A stretch of 64,000 nucleotides of DNA from an uncultured Paracoccaceae bacterium. Its GTDB lineage: Bacteria > Pseudomonadota > Alphaproteobacteria > Rhodobacterales > Rhodobacteraceae. The stretch covers positions 62,001 through 126,000 of the forward strand of contig CANLDN010000007.1 in assembly GCA_947489445.1 (NCBI GenBank). Reading direction: 5' to 3'. A model generated the notes under the pieces. That model worked only from the letters and a program-made list of their open reading frames with translations. It made no database searches and was not told the origin of the DNA. How positions within the stretch are numbered: the first letter of the stretch is position 1; each line of letters opens with the position of its first letter. The position numbers were made by a program, and so were the translations under genes. Below are positions 27,897-37,274 of this stretch, one piece after another.

Positions 27897-28664
27897 TTAG
27901 CCGCGCAAGCGATTGAGCCAACCCAACCCAGCAGCCGTGTTGCCACGCGGTTTATACTCCGCACCAATATGCCCAGCATAACCCAGATGCGTCAGATGGC
28001 TGATCAACCATTTATAATCGACCTCGCCCGCATCGGGTTCGCCCCGGTCTGGCACAGCCGCGATTTGGATATGGCCGATCTTTGGCATCAGCCGTTCCAG
28101 CGAAGCCGCCAAATCGCCCTGCATGATCTGCATATGGTAGCAATCGAACATGATCTTCAGTTCTGATCGCCCAAGGGCGTCGATGATCCGTTCGGCATGG
28201 TCAGTGTCCGACAAATGATAACCCGGCACGTCGCGGGTATTGATGGGCTCGATCAGAATATTCATGCCATGCGCGCCAGCCAGATCGCAGGCGTGGTATA
28301 GGTTTTCACGAAACTGATCTTCCGCAGCGACACTGCCATCGGTGCGGCCCGCCATCACGTGCACAGCGTCCATGCCGACAGCGACGGCATAGTCTACGGC
28401 GCGGGCAATCTCGGCCCGGGCTTCGTCGGCGCGATCAGGGAGGGCGGCGAGACCGAAATCGCCTGCGTCTCGATCCCCCGGCCAGGTATTCAGTGCCAAC
28501 ATGCGCAACCCTGCGCTATCCAACGCACCACGCATGGCCTGGGGCGGCGCGTCATAGGGGAAATGACACTCTACCGCGTCAAAGCCTCCAGCCTTGGCCG
28601 CATGGATGGCGTCGGGCAAATTAAGATCGGTATAAAGAAACCCTAGGTTCGCGGAAAAGCGCAT
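27897..28664 (-). CDS. otnI: 2-oxo-tetronate isomerase / hydroxypyruvate isomerase family
   Basis: 255 aa TIM-barrel protein of the hydroxypyruvate isomerase family (MRFSANLGFLYTDLNLPDAI; metal-binding style residues in ILIEPINTRDVPG, MFDCYHMQIMQGD and AEYKPRG). The ATG at 28664 overlaps the otnC stop (TGATG), with GGAG upstream; a GTG at 28673 is the alternative. In the known tetronate pathway OtnI interconverts 2-oxo and 3-oxo tetronates. It is the last gene of a long leftward operon. Confidence 0.8.
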   Translation of the reverse strand: MRFSANLGFLYTDLNLPDAIHAAKAGGFDAVECHFPYDAPPQAMRGALDSAGLRMLALNTWPGDRDAGDFGLAALPDRADEARAEIARAVDYAVAVGMDAVHVMAGRTDGSVAAEDQFRENLYHACDLAGAHGMNILIEPINTRDVPGYHLSDTDHAERIIDALGRSELKIMFDCYHMQIMQGDLAASLERLMPKIGHIQIAAVPDRGEPDAGEVDYKWLISHLTHLGYAGHIGAEYKPRGNTAAGLGWLNRLRG

Positions 28665-29308
28665 CAATCCCACTCCAGCTTGAATTTTTGCACGACCGCA
28701 TTGATTTGATCAGAGGCCAGCGGCACGGCCCCGGTACCGCGCAGAACCATGGCGAGTTTGGCGGTCTCTTCCAGTTCTTCCATCGCGAATATCGCGGCCT
28801 CCAGATCCTTGGAGGCGACGACAGGTCCGTGATTGGCCAGCAGGACCGCAGACCGGCGGCCCCCAAGGCCGCGCACCGCGTCTGCCATCGCTGGATCACC
28901 CGGTACAAAGAAAGGCAGCAGGGACACTTTACCCACCCGCATCACCGCATAGGCTGTCAAGGGCGGGATGACGTCATCAGGGTCGGTTTCGGGCAACATC
29001 GAGAGGGCGACGGAATGGGTGGAATGCAGGTGAACGACGGCGCCTGCATTGGTGCGGGTTTCGTAGAACGCGGAATGCAGGGGCATTTCCTTGGTGGGCG
29101 CATCTCCGTCAATATGCCGGCCCTTTGCGTCAAAACGCGACAGGCGGGCAGGGTCCAAACGGCCCAGGCTGACCCCGGTCGGCGTGACCAAAAGGCCGCC
29201 ATCTTCGGTCCGCACCGACACATTGCCAGATGCACCGCCCGTCAGGCCGCGATCAAACAGCGACCCCGCCCAATAACAGACATCCTCGCGCAGTTTGGTT
29301 TCGCTCAT
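28664..29308 (-). CDS. otnC: 3-oxo-tetronate 4-phosphate decarboxylase (class II aldolase family)
   Basis: 214 aa, class II aldolase/adducin fold. The metal-site histidines are visible in VVHLHSTHS, and the GNVSVR and LLANHGPVV motifs are intact. In the established pathway it decarboxylates 3-oxo-tetronate 4-phosphate to dihydroxyacetone phosphate. It overlaps otnK by 4 bases (ATGA), which supports the kinase-decarboxylase pairing. Confidence 0.85.
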   Translation of the reverse strand: MSETKLREDVCYWAGSLFDRGLTGGASGNVSVRTEDGGLLVTPTGVSLGRLDPARLSRFDAKGRHIDGDAPTKEMPLHSAFYETRTNAGAVVHLHSTHSVALSMLPETDPDDVIPPLTAYAVMRVGKVSLLPFFVPGDPAMADAVRGLGGRRSAVLLANHGPVVASKDLEAAIFAMEELEETAKLAMVLRGTGAVPLASDQINAVVQKFKLEWD

Positions 29309-30555
29309 GTGCCGCTCTCCATCATTTTGAATGCTTTGGTAAAGAAGTCGGAGGCACCGAAATTGCCCGACTTTAATGCCAAAACCAGATCAGGGCCCGC
29401 CCGCATAACAGGGACGCCAGGGTCGATTTCGGGTCCGATTTCAAGTTGGGTCAACGCCAGCCCCTCAACAACGGCCCCGGATGTTTCTCCCCCGGCCGTC
29501 ACTAAACGGGTCACGCCACCTGCGACCAACAGGCGGGCTGTTTGTGCAAAAAGGTTTTCGATAGCGGCTGCACTTGCTTCGCGGCCGTGGCGGTCTTGGG
29601 CCGCGCGCACCTCTGCCGGATCAGCGGAGGTATAGATGAGGGGCAGACCGTCCTGCGACAAGGCCCAGTCTGCAAGATCACGAGCCGTGACCGCACCGGA
29701 CATAACATCATCTGCAGCGACCTCTCTGGCCGGATTGGATTTTGCGTGCAGCGTTACCTGTGCGCGGGTCGCGTTTGAACATGACCCCGAAAGGATTGCG
29801 GCCTTGCCCCGCGCGCCTTGCCAGCCTTCGCCTTGCGCGGACAAGGTGCCCGCCTGCCGAAACACCTCTGGCAGGCCAATCGCGATGCCTGATCCCCCAG
29901 TCAGTAGCGGTAGCCCCTTGGCGGCGTGCCCGAGTGTCACCAGATCGCAATCATGGATCGCGTCGGCGACAATCATACGATGGCCTGCAGCGTCAGCCAC
30001 CTGCATCGCGGCCCGCACGGCCTCAGGGCCCTGCGCGACGGTCGCGGACGCAACATGCCCAACGGTGCCTTTGATCTGATGGCCCAGCCAGCGCCGAATG
30101 TCGGGGTCCGTCATTGGCGTCAACGGATGGTTTTCCATTCCGCTTTCGCTCAACAGACTGTCACCGACAAACAGATGCCCCTGATAGACGGAACGCCCTG
30201 TCGCTGGGAATGCGGGGCACACCAGCACTTCGCGTGCGCCCAGTGCGTCTGCCAATGCCTCTGCCACGGGGCCGATATTGCCCTCAATGGTTGAGTCGAA
30301 CGTGGAGCAATATTTGAACAGATATTGCTGACACCCTTGCGCCCGCAGCCATTCCAGCGCGTCAAGCGACAGGCGGACCGCGTCCTTAACGGGAATGGAT
30401 CGTGATTTCAGGGCAACGATCCCGGCGTCAACATCCGCCGCAGCAGGGACGTCGGGTATGCCCACATATTGCACGCTCCGCATTCCACCCTTGGTCAGGG
30501 TATTGCCCAAATCAGATGAACCCGTGAAATCGTCGCCAATGCAACCCAGCAGCAT
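29305..30555 (-). CDS. otnK: 3-oxo-tetronate kinase (four-carbon acid sugar kinase family)
   Basis: 416 aa of the DUF1537 kinase family. The N-terminal substrate domain starts GCIGDDFTGSSDLGNTL and the C-terminal nucleotide domain contains VTAGGETSGAVVEGL. It phosphorylates a 3-oxo four-carbon sugar acid before decarboxylation by OtnC. In the same family a related kinase acts on 3-oxo-isoapionate, so the lactonase gene upstream in this operon leaves the exact substrate open. Confidence 0.85.
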   Translation of the reverse strand: MLLGCIGDDFTGSSDLGNTLTKGGMRSVQYVGIPDVPAAADVDAGIVALKSRSIPVKDAVRLSLDALEWLRAQGCQQYLFKYCSTFDSTIEGNIGPVAEALADALGAREVLVCPAFPATGRSVYQGHLFVGDSLLSESGMENHPLTPMTDPDIRRWLGHQIKGTVGHVASATVAQGPEAVRAAMQVADAAGHRMIVADAIHDCDLVTLGHAAKGLPLLTGGSGIAIGLPEVFRQAGTLSAQGEGWQGARGKAAILSGSCSNATRAQVTLHAKSNPAREVAADDVMSGAVTARDLADWALSQDGLPLIYTSADPAEVRAAQDRHGREASAAAIENLFAQTARLLVAGGVTRLVTAGGETSGAVVEGLALTQLEIGPEIDPGVPVMRAGPDLVLALKSGNFGASDFFTKAFKMMESGT

Positions 30556-31440
30556 TTATGTCCCTTTCGGCAGTGTCACACCGCCCTTGCTTGCGATGTA
30601 TTTGGTAATGGCGGCGTCGTCCTCTTGACCCAGCCCCGCTTCGGAACTGGCGCGAAACTGCTCTAACGCCGTTGCAACGACCGGCATGGGCAGACCTGCG
30701 GCCATTGCGATTTGGCTGACAATCCCCAAATCCTTAAGCCAGATATCAATCGTCGAACGAGGGGTATAATCACCATCCACCACATGTGGTGCGCGGTTTT
30801 CGAACATCCATGATGTCCCGGCAGAGGCCGCGATCACCTCAACCACGCGCCTCAGATCAAGGCCCTGCGCCGCTGCAAATGCGAGGGCCTCGCCCATTGC
30901 TGCAATATGCGTACCGGCCAGCAATTGATTGACAGCTTTCATGGCCGACCCTGCGCCCGCAGCATCGCCCAGCCGGTGCACCGTTTCGGCCAACGCGTCC
31001 AACAAAGGTGCGGCCAGATCAAAGGCCTCTGGCGCGCCTGATGCCATGATCGACAATCGACCCTCTGCCGCTTTGATCGCGCCGCCGGAAATCGGGGCGT
31101 CGATGTAATGCAGACCGCGCGCCGTGGCCTCAGCCGCCATTTCCACGGCAAAGGCGGGCGCGACCGTGGCACAAGACAGGATCACGCCACCTGGTTTCAG
31201 CCCCTCGACCAGCCCGTCCTCACCGAGCAGCACCATACGGGTCTGTACGGCATTCAAGACGACGCTGATCACCGCGTCAGCTGAGGGCGAATCCCTATTA
31301 AGCTGATGACCACCGGCCTGACGGAACGTGGCAATACGGTCGGCTTGCGGGTCGGTGCCGTAAACCGCATGGCCTGCACGCAGCAGCGACAGGGCCATAC
31401 CTAACCCCATCGAACCCAGACCCGCAAAGTGGACGATCAT
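30556..31440 (-). CDS. L-threonate dehydrogenase-like (3-hydroxyisobutyrate dehydrogenase family)
   Basis: 294 aa NAD-dependent beta-hydroxyacid dehydrogenase. The N-terminal dinucleotide motif is GLGSMGLGM, the substrate loop DAPISGGAIKAAEGRL and the catalytic Lys is in KAVNQLLAG. The ATG at 31440 has GGAGG 8 bases upstream. Its context with otnK, otnC and otnI fits LtnD, which oxidises L-threonate to 2-oxo-tetronate. The substrate is inferred from context. Confidence 0.8.
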   Translation of the reverse strand: MIVHFAGLGSMGLGMALSLLRAGHAVYGTDPQADRIATFRQAGGHQLNRDSPSADAVISVVLNAVQTRMVLLGEDGLVEGLKPGGVILSCATVAPAFAVEMAAEATARGLHYIDAPISGGAIKAAEGRLSIMASGAPEAFDLAAPLLDALAETVHRLGDAAGAGSAMKAVNQLLAGTHIAAMGEALAFAAAQGLDLRRVVEVIAASAGTSWMFENRAPHVVDGDYTPRSTIDIWLKDLGIVSQIAMAAGLPMPVVATALEQFRASSEAGLGQEDDAAITKYIASKGGVTLPKGT

Positions 31441-31444
31441 GGTG

Positions 31445-32725
31445 TTATCCTCCAAAGATCAACTGGACCGGCATTAATGTGATTGCCGGAACATAGGTAA
31501 TCACCATCAATGCGGCAAACACGGTCAGTACGAACCAGATCAACTGCGGAATGATCTTTTCCACCGGCAGGTTGGCCACGGCACAGGCGGCAAACAGGTT
31601 CACACCCAAGGGTGGGGTAATCATGCCAAGGGCAAGGTTCACAACGATGATCAAACCGAAATGCACCGGATCAACACCATAGGCGATGGCAATCGGGGTC
31701 AGGATCGGGGCGAGGACCAAGATCGCTGCGGATGTCTCAATGAACATACCCACGATCAGCAACAGGACATTCACCGCCAGTAGGAAGGCAATGCGGCTTT
31801 CAAACATCTCCTTGAACCAGGCCGCAATCTCGTTTGGCAATCCCGAGCGGGCGATCAGGAAGGAAAACAGGGCCGCTGCCGAGATGATGATCATGATGGC
31901 AGAGGTTGAAATGACGGTTTTCTTCAAGATTTCAGGCAGATCGCCGAACTTTAACTCTCCGTACAGCCCCATACCAACGATAAGCGCGGCGGCGACGGCG
32001 GCGGCACTTGCCTCGGTCGGGGTAAACACGCCGGAATAGATGCCGCCAAGGATCACGACAGGCACCAGTAGCGCAGGTAAGGCCGACAAAAAGGCAGCAC
32101 CGGGTTTGGCTCGGTCACGTCCATCTTCTTTGCCGATGCCGCGTTTGCGGCAGATCACCAGAACCAAGGCCATCAGTGACAGCGCGACAACAAGACCTGG
32201 ACCCAATCCTGCAACAAACAATTTGCCGACAGATGTGTCGGTTGAGACGCCATAGAGGATCAGGGGAATTGAGGGCGGGATTAACACCCCCAACTCTGCC
32301 GATGATGCTTGGATCGATGCGGCCAGCGGCTTGGGATAGTTATGCTTGACCATCGCAGGGATCAGGATCGCACCAATCGCAAATGTGGTCGCGACCGATG
32401 AGCCTGAGACGGAGGCGAACAGCATACAAGTCAGCACACAGGTACAGGCCAACCCGCCTTGTACCCCGCCCACCAGCGACTTGGCCAATTCGACCAAGCG
32501 GTGCGATATCCCGCCCGCTGACATCAGGTTGCCCGCAAGGATAAACAACGGGATTGCCATCAAGGGAAAGCTGTCGATCCCGGTAAACATGCGCTGGGCC
32601 ACCAGCAACAATGGTAAACGACCGTTCGTTTCAATCCCGATGACAGAAGCCAGACCGATGGCGACCGCAATGGGCACTCCCATCAGAAACAGGATGGCAA
32701 GCGATAGACCAAGTGCGGAATTCAT
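31445..32725 (-). CDS. dctM: TRAP transporter large permease (DctM)
   Basis: 426 aa, about twelve hydrophobic segments, DctM family (start MNSALGLSLAILFLMGVPIA; conserved LFILAGNLMS and ITPPLGVNLF). It uses an ion gradient to import an organic acid captured by the binding protein encoded two genes upstream. The start overlaps the small permease gene by 4 bases. Confidence 0.92.
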   Translation of the reverse strand: MNSALGLSLAILFLMGVPIAVAIGLASVIGIETNGRLPLLLVAQRMFTGIDSFPLMAIPLFILAGNLMSAGGISHRLVELAKSLVGGVQGGLACTCVLTCMLFASVSGSSVATTFAIGAILIPAMVKHNYPKPLAASIQASSAELGVLIPPSIPLILYGVSTDTSVGKLFVAGLGPGLVVALSLMALVLVICRKRGIGKEDGRDRAKPGAAFLSALPALLVPVVILGGIYSGVFTPTEASAAAVAAALIVGMGLYGELKFGDLPEILKKTVISTSAIMIIISAAALFSFLIARSGLPNEIAAWFKEMFESRIAFLLAVNVLLLIVGMFIETSAAILVLAPILTPIAIAYGVDPVHFGLIIVVNLALGMITPPLGVNLFAACAVANLPVEKIIPQLIWFVLTVFAALMVITYVPAITLMPVQLIFGG

Positions 32726-33231
32726 ACCTCGGCCTCAGCGTTGCGGGCATCGTTCCAGTCGCCGCGCAGGGCGCGGATGATTGAGGCCACGATAGCGACC
32801 AGAATAAAGGCGGACCCGACGGGCAGCGCCGCATAGACCCATGCGATAGAAACTTCCAACGCGGCAAGGCGCTGCGGGACGACACGTTCAGTCATCAACC
32901 AGCCTTGCCAAAACAGGATTGTGAAAAAGAGCAGGGAGGCCAGATTGGCAATAACAAACAGCGACAAGCCCAGCCGTCGGGGCAGGGCGTTCTGTATCAC
33001 ATCCACAGAAATCATCGCGCCATGGCGAAAGGCGACGGCCACACCAAGAAACACAGACCAGATCATCGAGGACCGGGTGATCACCTCTGACCATGTGGAT
33101 GGCACGCCAAAAACAAAACGGGTCGTGACCTGATAAAGTGCAAGGCCCGCCGCGATGACAAGAAACGTGATCGAAAGCCTCAGCGCGATACCGGTCGTGA
33201 TGTCCTCGAAGCGCAAAAAATGCCGCATCAT
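32722..33231 (-). CDS. dctQ: TRAP transporter small permease (DctQ)
   Basis: 169 aa with four hydrophobic segments, the DctQ pattern. The ATG at 33231 is chosen because AAGGA lies 4 bases upstream; a TTG seven codons earlier is possible. It works as the membrane partner of the large permease. Confidence 0.88.
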   Translation of the reverse strand: MMRHFLRFEDITTGIALRLSITFLVIAAGLALYQVTTRFVFGVPSTWSEVITRSSMIWSVFLGVAVAFRHGAMISVDVIQNALPRRLGLSLFVIANLASLLFFTILFWQGWLMTERVVPQRLAALEVSIAWVYAALPVGSAFILVAIVASIIRALRGDWNDARNAEAEV

Positions 33232-33296
33232 GGCGTCCTTAGAAAAAGTCAAAAGCGGGCCAGCGCGAATTGCTCCGCGCCAGCCCTAGGGAGAAC

Positions 33297-34265
33297 TTAT
33301 TGAACTGCTTGAATGCGCTCGACCAGTTCGGTGCCGTATTCATCCGTGTAGACGGCGTATGCGGGTTGGGCGAGGGCGGCAAAGGGGGCTTTATCGATGT
33401 CAGTGATGACTTCCATCCCGTTTTCGCGCAGCAGGGCAACGCCAGCATCTTCCAGACGGTTCACCTCTGCACGGGTTGCTGCGGCAGACGCGGCGGCGGC
33501 TTCATAGAACCAACCGCGTTGCTCGTCGGTCAGACCATCCAGCAGGGTGGGTGATGCCAGAATGACGGCAGGCGAATAAACGTGGCCCGTCAGCGAAACA
33601 TGCCCCTGAACTTCCCAAAATTTGGATGCGGTGATGACGGTCACAGGGTTTTCTTGCCCGTCAACCACACCTTGTTGCAAGGCGGTAAACAACTCGGGAA
33701 ATGCCATCGGCGTGGGGGCGGCACCCATCTGTGAAAATGCCTCCATATGAACACGATTTTCCATGGTGCGCAGTTTCAACCCATCCAGATCAGCGGGGGT
33801 CAGCACGGGGCGCTGTGAATTGGTCACATGACGGAACCCGTTTTCAGACCATGCAAGGCCGACAAGCTGGTTGTCATTGATTTTGCCCAGCAGTTCCTGC
33901 CCGACATCACCGTCGAGAACGGCCCGCGCATGGTCGTAGTCGCGAAACAGGAAGGGCAGGTCAAGCGCGTAGACTTCGGGCACAAAGTTGCCCAATGGCC
34001 CGGTCGATGTGATCACCACGTCAAGTGATCCGATCTGCAAACCTTCGATCATGTCGCGTTCGCCGCCCAACTGCCCGGCGGGGGCTTGGGTGCCGGTGAA
34101 TTCGCCGCCAGATACTTCCGCCAGTTTGGCAAGGAATGCATCGGCGCCGATGCCGTAATGGGATGCGGGCGACAGCGTATGCCCCAGCACAATTGACTGT
34201 TCTGCCTGTGCAATGCTGGCCGACAAGGCCAAAGTGCCGATAAAGGCTGCGATTGTATGTTTCAT
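33297..34265 (-). CDS. dctP: TRAP transporter substrate-binding protein (DctP family)
   Basis: 322 aa from the ATG at 34265, which has GGGAGGA upstream and gives a signal peptide (MKHTIAAFIGTLALSASIAQA). The conserved DctP core includes LKLRTMENRVHMEAFSQMGA and QGVVDGQENPV, where the carboxylate-binding Arg is expected. The ligand is probably a small sugar acid (erythronate or threonate type), judging by the operon. Confidence 0.9.
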   Translation of the reverse strand: MKHTIAAFIGTLALSASIAQAEQSIVLGHTLSPASHYGIGADAFLAKLAEVSGGEFTGTQAPAGQLGGERDMIEGLQIGSLDVVITSTGPLGNFVPEVYALDLPFLFRDYDHARAVLDGDVGQELLGKINDNQLVGLAWSENGFRHVTNSQRPVLTPADLDGLKLRTMENRVHMEAFSQMGAAPTPMAFPELFTALQQGVVDGQENPVTVITASKFWEVQGHVSLTGHVYSPAVILASPTLLDGLTDEQRGWFYEAAAASAAATRAEVNRLEDAGVALLRENGMEVITDIDKAPFAALAQPAYAVYTDEYGTELVERIQAVQ

Positions 34266-34323
34266 GTTGTCCTCCCAGGGATAACTGTTGGTGGTTTTTT
34301 CACCGCATACATGCGGATTTGGT

Positions 34324-35322
34324 TCAAGCGGCTGATGCGCCTCCGTCCGGGCGTTTTCCGCCCATTTCATCGTCGAGGTAGACCTCGATGATTTCCTGAA
34401 ATGATGTCTCGGCGCGAAACCCCATCTTTTGGGCGCGCGCGGTATCAAAATCGCGGGGCCAGCCTGCGACGATACGAGCGATGGTTGGGTCCGGTGCGCG
34501 CCTGATCAGGGCGACGGCCTGATCCCCCGCGACCGCGCGCAAGGCTTCGATCTGGTCGGCGACCGTTGCTGACACGCCGGGCATGGTCATATTGCGGCGT
34601 GCGCCAAGCAGGCCGGTGTCCATCGTTGATGCATGCGTGATAAATCCGACAGCAGCCCGGGCGCTGGCGAACCAGTGGCGCACATCGTCATCCACTGGCA
34701 GGATTGCCTCTTGCCCGTTGAGCGGCTCGCGCAGAATACCCGAAAAGAAACTGGAGGCCGCCTTGTTGGGCTTACCCGGTCGGATACAGATCGTTGGAAA
34801 GCGGATGCCAACCCCATCAAGAAAACCGCGGCGGCTATAGTCATCCAGCAAAAGCTCGCCCATGGCTTTTTGCGTACCGTAGCTGGTGAGCGGGGTCAGA
34901 TGGAAATCATCCCCGATCTTCGGCGGGAACGGTGCGCCGAACACGGCCAGCGATGAAGCGTAGATCACGCGCGGCGTATATCGCTCAATCGTGCGTATGG
35001 CGTCAAACAACGCCCGGGTACCGTCCAGATTGATCAGGTATCCTTTGTCAAAATCAGCCTCAGCCTCACCTGACACTATTGCCGCAAGATGCACGATCAC
35101 GTCTGGGCGTGATGCGATCAACCGCTCGGCGGTGCCGCGCGCCGACAAATCGGCGGCGAGGGCGGTGCGTCTGCCGCTGAAGTTCTCCGCGACATCAGGT
35201 GCAACAACGTCGATCAGCGTCAATGCATCAACGTGCTTGCCTTCAATCGCGCCCGTTTCAGCGATCCGTTCCGCCAGCTTGCGGCCAATCATGCCCGCAG
35301 CACCTATAATTGCAACATGCAT
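34324..35322 (-). CDS. denD: D-erythronate dehydrogenase-like NAD-dependent epimerase/dehydratase
   Basis: 332 aa extended short-chain dehydrogenase. NAD motif GAAGMIGRKLAE, catalytic Ser in YASSLAVFGAP and YxxxK in YGTQKAMGE. The sequence resembles DenD, which oxidises D-erythronate to 2-oxo-tetronate for the OtnI-OtnK-OtnC route. The neighbouring genes support that reading. A sugar-acid epimerase of another kind remains possible. Confidence 0.75.
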   Translation of the reverse strand: MHVAIIGAAGMIGRKLAERIAETGAIEGKHVDALTLIDVVAPDVAENFSGRRTALAADLSARGTAERLIASRPDVIVHLAAIVSGEAEADFDKGYLINLDGTRALFDAIRTIERYTPRVIYASSLAVFGAPFPPKIGDDFHLTPLTSYGTQKAMGELLLDDYSRRGFLDGVGIRFPTICIRPGKPNKAASSFFSGILREPLNGQEAILPVDDDVRHWFASARAAVGFITHASTMDTGLLGARRNMTMPGVSATVADQIEALRAVAGDQAVALIRRAPDPTIARIVAGWPRDFDTARAQKMGFRAETSFQEIIEVYLDDEMGGKRPDGGASAA

Positions 35323-35325
35323 AGA

Positions 35326-37263
35326 TCAGCCTTTCATGAGGATCCGAACAACGGCAAACCCGTCGAGGGTGAGTGGACCGTTATGGGCGACAAGATTGTC
35401 AAAATGGTCCGGCGCGCTAGCAGCAGTGGCAAAACTGTCGGCGTCCAGTCTCGCGAACTGACAAGCACCTGAAACGGACACCTCAACAGGGTCAGGACCC
35501 GTGTTCGCCGCCCATATTTCTACCGCAGTGGCGGTCTGTGCTGCAATGGCTGCGACAGGCCCGGATGCGGGCAGGCCAAGCGGCAACATTGCAGCACCCT
35601 TCAACCGGGAAAGACCCCGCAAGACGTGAAAAGTCGGATAAAGCCCGCCATTGCCGTCATACCAAGGATCCGGATCATCACCGGGAGCCGAAATGACGCC
35701 AAACGGCCCTGTCGCCCCACCCATCGCGATGGCGGATGCACCACCCAGCGCGAAATCGGCGATATAGCCCAGCGTCCAGGTCGCCCCAAGCAGGCCACGT
35801 TGGCGTGGGTCGTTGCGGTTCATTGCCTGTCGGATATTGCCCGGATTATCCTTGGCCGACGCTCCGTACGGATTATCCCTGATCCCAATCGCCGACGGGC
35901 CAACCGCCCACGGCGTACCATCCGCAATGGCCGATACGGATGCCGCAATTGCACCATGCGCCTCGCGGGTTTCCATAACGGACCGATCATCGCCAGCATG
36001 CACCATGGGAGAAGTCGTGAATGTGATCAGGTCCAGCGTGTCAGCCGGTGGCGGCTTGCGGTTCAGCTCTGTGAAATAGCTGAACATCCCACCACCAATG
36101 CGGGCCAAGGGAAACGCATCTCTTGTCCTGCGATACAGCGCTTTGGGCTCTGGCGCATTTGGCCACACCGAACCGGGCAGCGTACATTTCAGATCCGGTG
36201 CGGGGGACACCAATACTGTTGCAAACGGATCATCCAAATCTGCGACAATGCGGCCCAAGGCCAAAATCTCTTCATGGGCTGCGTCATCGGATGTGTTCTC
36301 GATGACAGCTTCAAGCCACGGGGTTGCGCCAACCGCCTTGGCAACGCTCAACATAGCCTCAAGCGTTGTTCGGTCATGTCCGGCGCGCGGGTCATGATGC
36401 AGCACGATATAGTCTGGGGCGAGCGGTTTCAGGACATCCGTCTTGGCGTGGGCGGTGGTTGCATCCTCTGGGCGCAAACCGATGCCGACAGGAGGGATAA
36501 CACCCGCAGCGGCGCTGGGCTGCAATGTGATGGCACCGCCTTGCGTCTTCTTTTTGCTATCGCCGCTTACGGTTACTGTGATGGTCTGATCGATGACTTC
36601 TGCGGGTGTGATCTGATAGGGCCAAGGTCGGGCAAGGGGGCGCACATATGTCTTGTATGACGCATCGGTCCAGTTGCGCTGATCCTCCATCTCGTAGGTG
36701 TCGCCTTCCATCAGGACCTTGACCGACAGGCCACCCGGGGTTTGGTGGGACAACGCGCGCAGGTTCATCATGGGCTGGACGGGATCGATAATGCGAGGGA
36801 AGCAATCATCGACCGTACGGCCGTTGATATGTGTGATGGTCACTGGCGCACCAGCGACGCCATCGATGGGATGCAGGATGACAAAGCCCGTGCGGTTGGT
36901 TTCAAACCCTGTGTCGGTACTGCCATGCCCATGAAAAACCAGCGTGCCGTCAGCGCGGCCCTCGATCCTTGCATCATAGGCAAAACGGGTACCATCGCCG
37001 TTGGCCACAGCATGCAGCGTTACACGAAACGCGGCGTCATCCTCTTCCACTACCAGGTCAAAGATTTCGGGCGCATAGGTGCCCCAATCGCGGTCACGCA
37101 CAATGAATGACACCGCACGCAGTACTTCTTCACCATCCCAGCGGATGTAGCGCAGATTGCCTGCCTCCAGCTCCGCAGTCAGCTTGCCCGCGCGCAAAAT
37201 GCGTGGGACTGCGACTTCTTCCTCGGTGCCGTAAAGGGCGATGGCGCGGGATGGGTTTTGCAT
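35326..37263 (-). CDS. Large sugar-lactone hydrolase-like protein, probably D-apionate lactonase (ApnL) family
   Basis: 645 aa, no signal peptide. An N-terminal beta-rich part (LYGTEEEVAVPRIL, LVFHGHGSTDTGF, FVILHPIDGVAGAPV, YEMEDQRNWTDASYKTY) is followed by a TIM-barrel-like half. From memory of the family the first half resembles D-apionate lactonase, which opens apionolactone in D-apiose breakdown. No catalytic residue can be named with certainty. The ATG at 37263 has GGAGGT 4 bases upstream; an ATG at 37275 would cover that site. The place between denD and a sugar ABC transporter fits a role in sugar-acid use. Confidence 0.55.
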   Translation of the reverse strand: MQNPSRAIALYGTEEEVAVPRILRAGKLTAELEAGNLRYIRWDGEEVLRAVSFIVRDRDWGTYAPEIFDLVVEEDDAAFRVTLHAVANGDGTRFAYDARIEGRADGTLVFHGHGSTDTGFETNRTGFVILHPIDGVAGAPVTITHINGRTVDDCFPRIIDPVQPMMNLRALSHQTPGGLSVKVLMEGDTYEMEDQRNWTDASYKTYVRPLARPWPYQITPAEVIDQTITVTVSGDSKKKTQGGAITLQPSAAAGVIPPVGIGLRPEDATTAHAKTDVLKPLAPDYIVLHHDPRAGHDRTTLEAMLSVAKAVGATPWLEAVIENTSDDAAHEEILALGRIVADLDDPFATVLVSPAPDLKCTLPGSVWPNAPEPKALYRRTRDAFPLARIGGGMFSYFTELNRKPPPADTLDLITFTTSPMVHAGDDRSVMETREAHGAIAASVSAIADGTPWAVGPSAIGIRDNPYGASAKDNPGNIRQAMNRNDPRQRGLLGATWTLGYIADFALGGASAIAMGGATGPFGVISAPGDDPDPWYDGNGGLYPTFHVLRGLSRLKGAAMLPLGLPASGPVAAIAAQTATAVEIWAANTGPDPVEVSVSGACQFARLDADSFATAASAPDHFDNLVAHNGPLTLDGFAVVRILMKG

Positions 37264-37274
37264 TGCGACCTCCA

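Noticed and set aside
35626..36660. 344-codon open frame on the plus strand
   Set aside because: It is antisense to the ApnL-like gene, with composition of a shadow frame and no recognisable domain or ribosome binding site.
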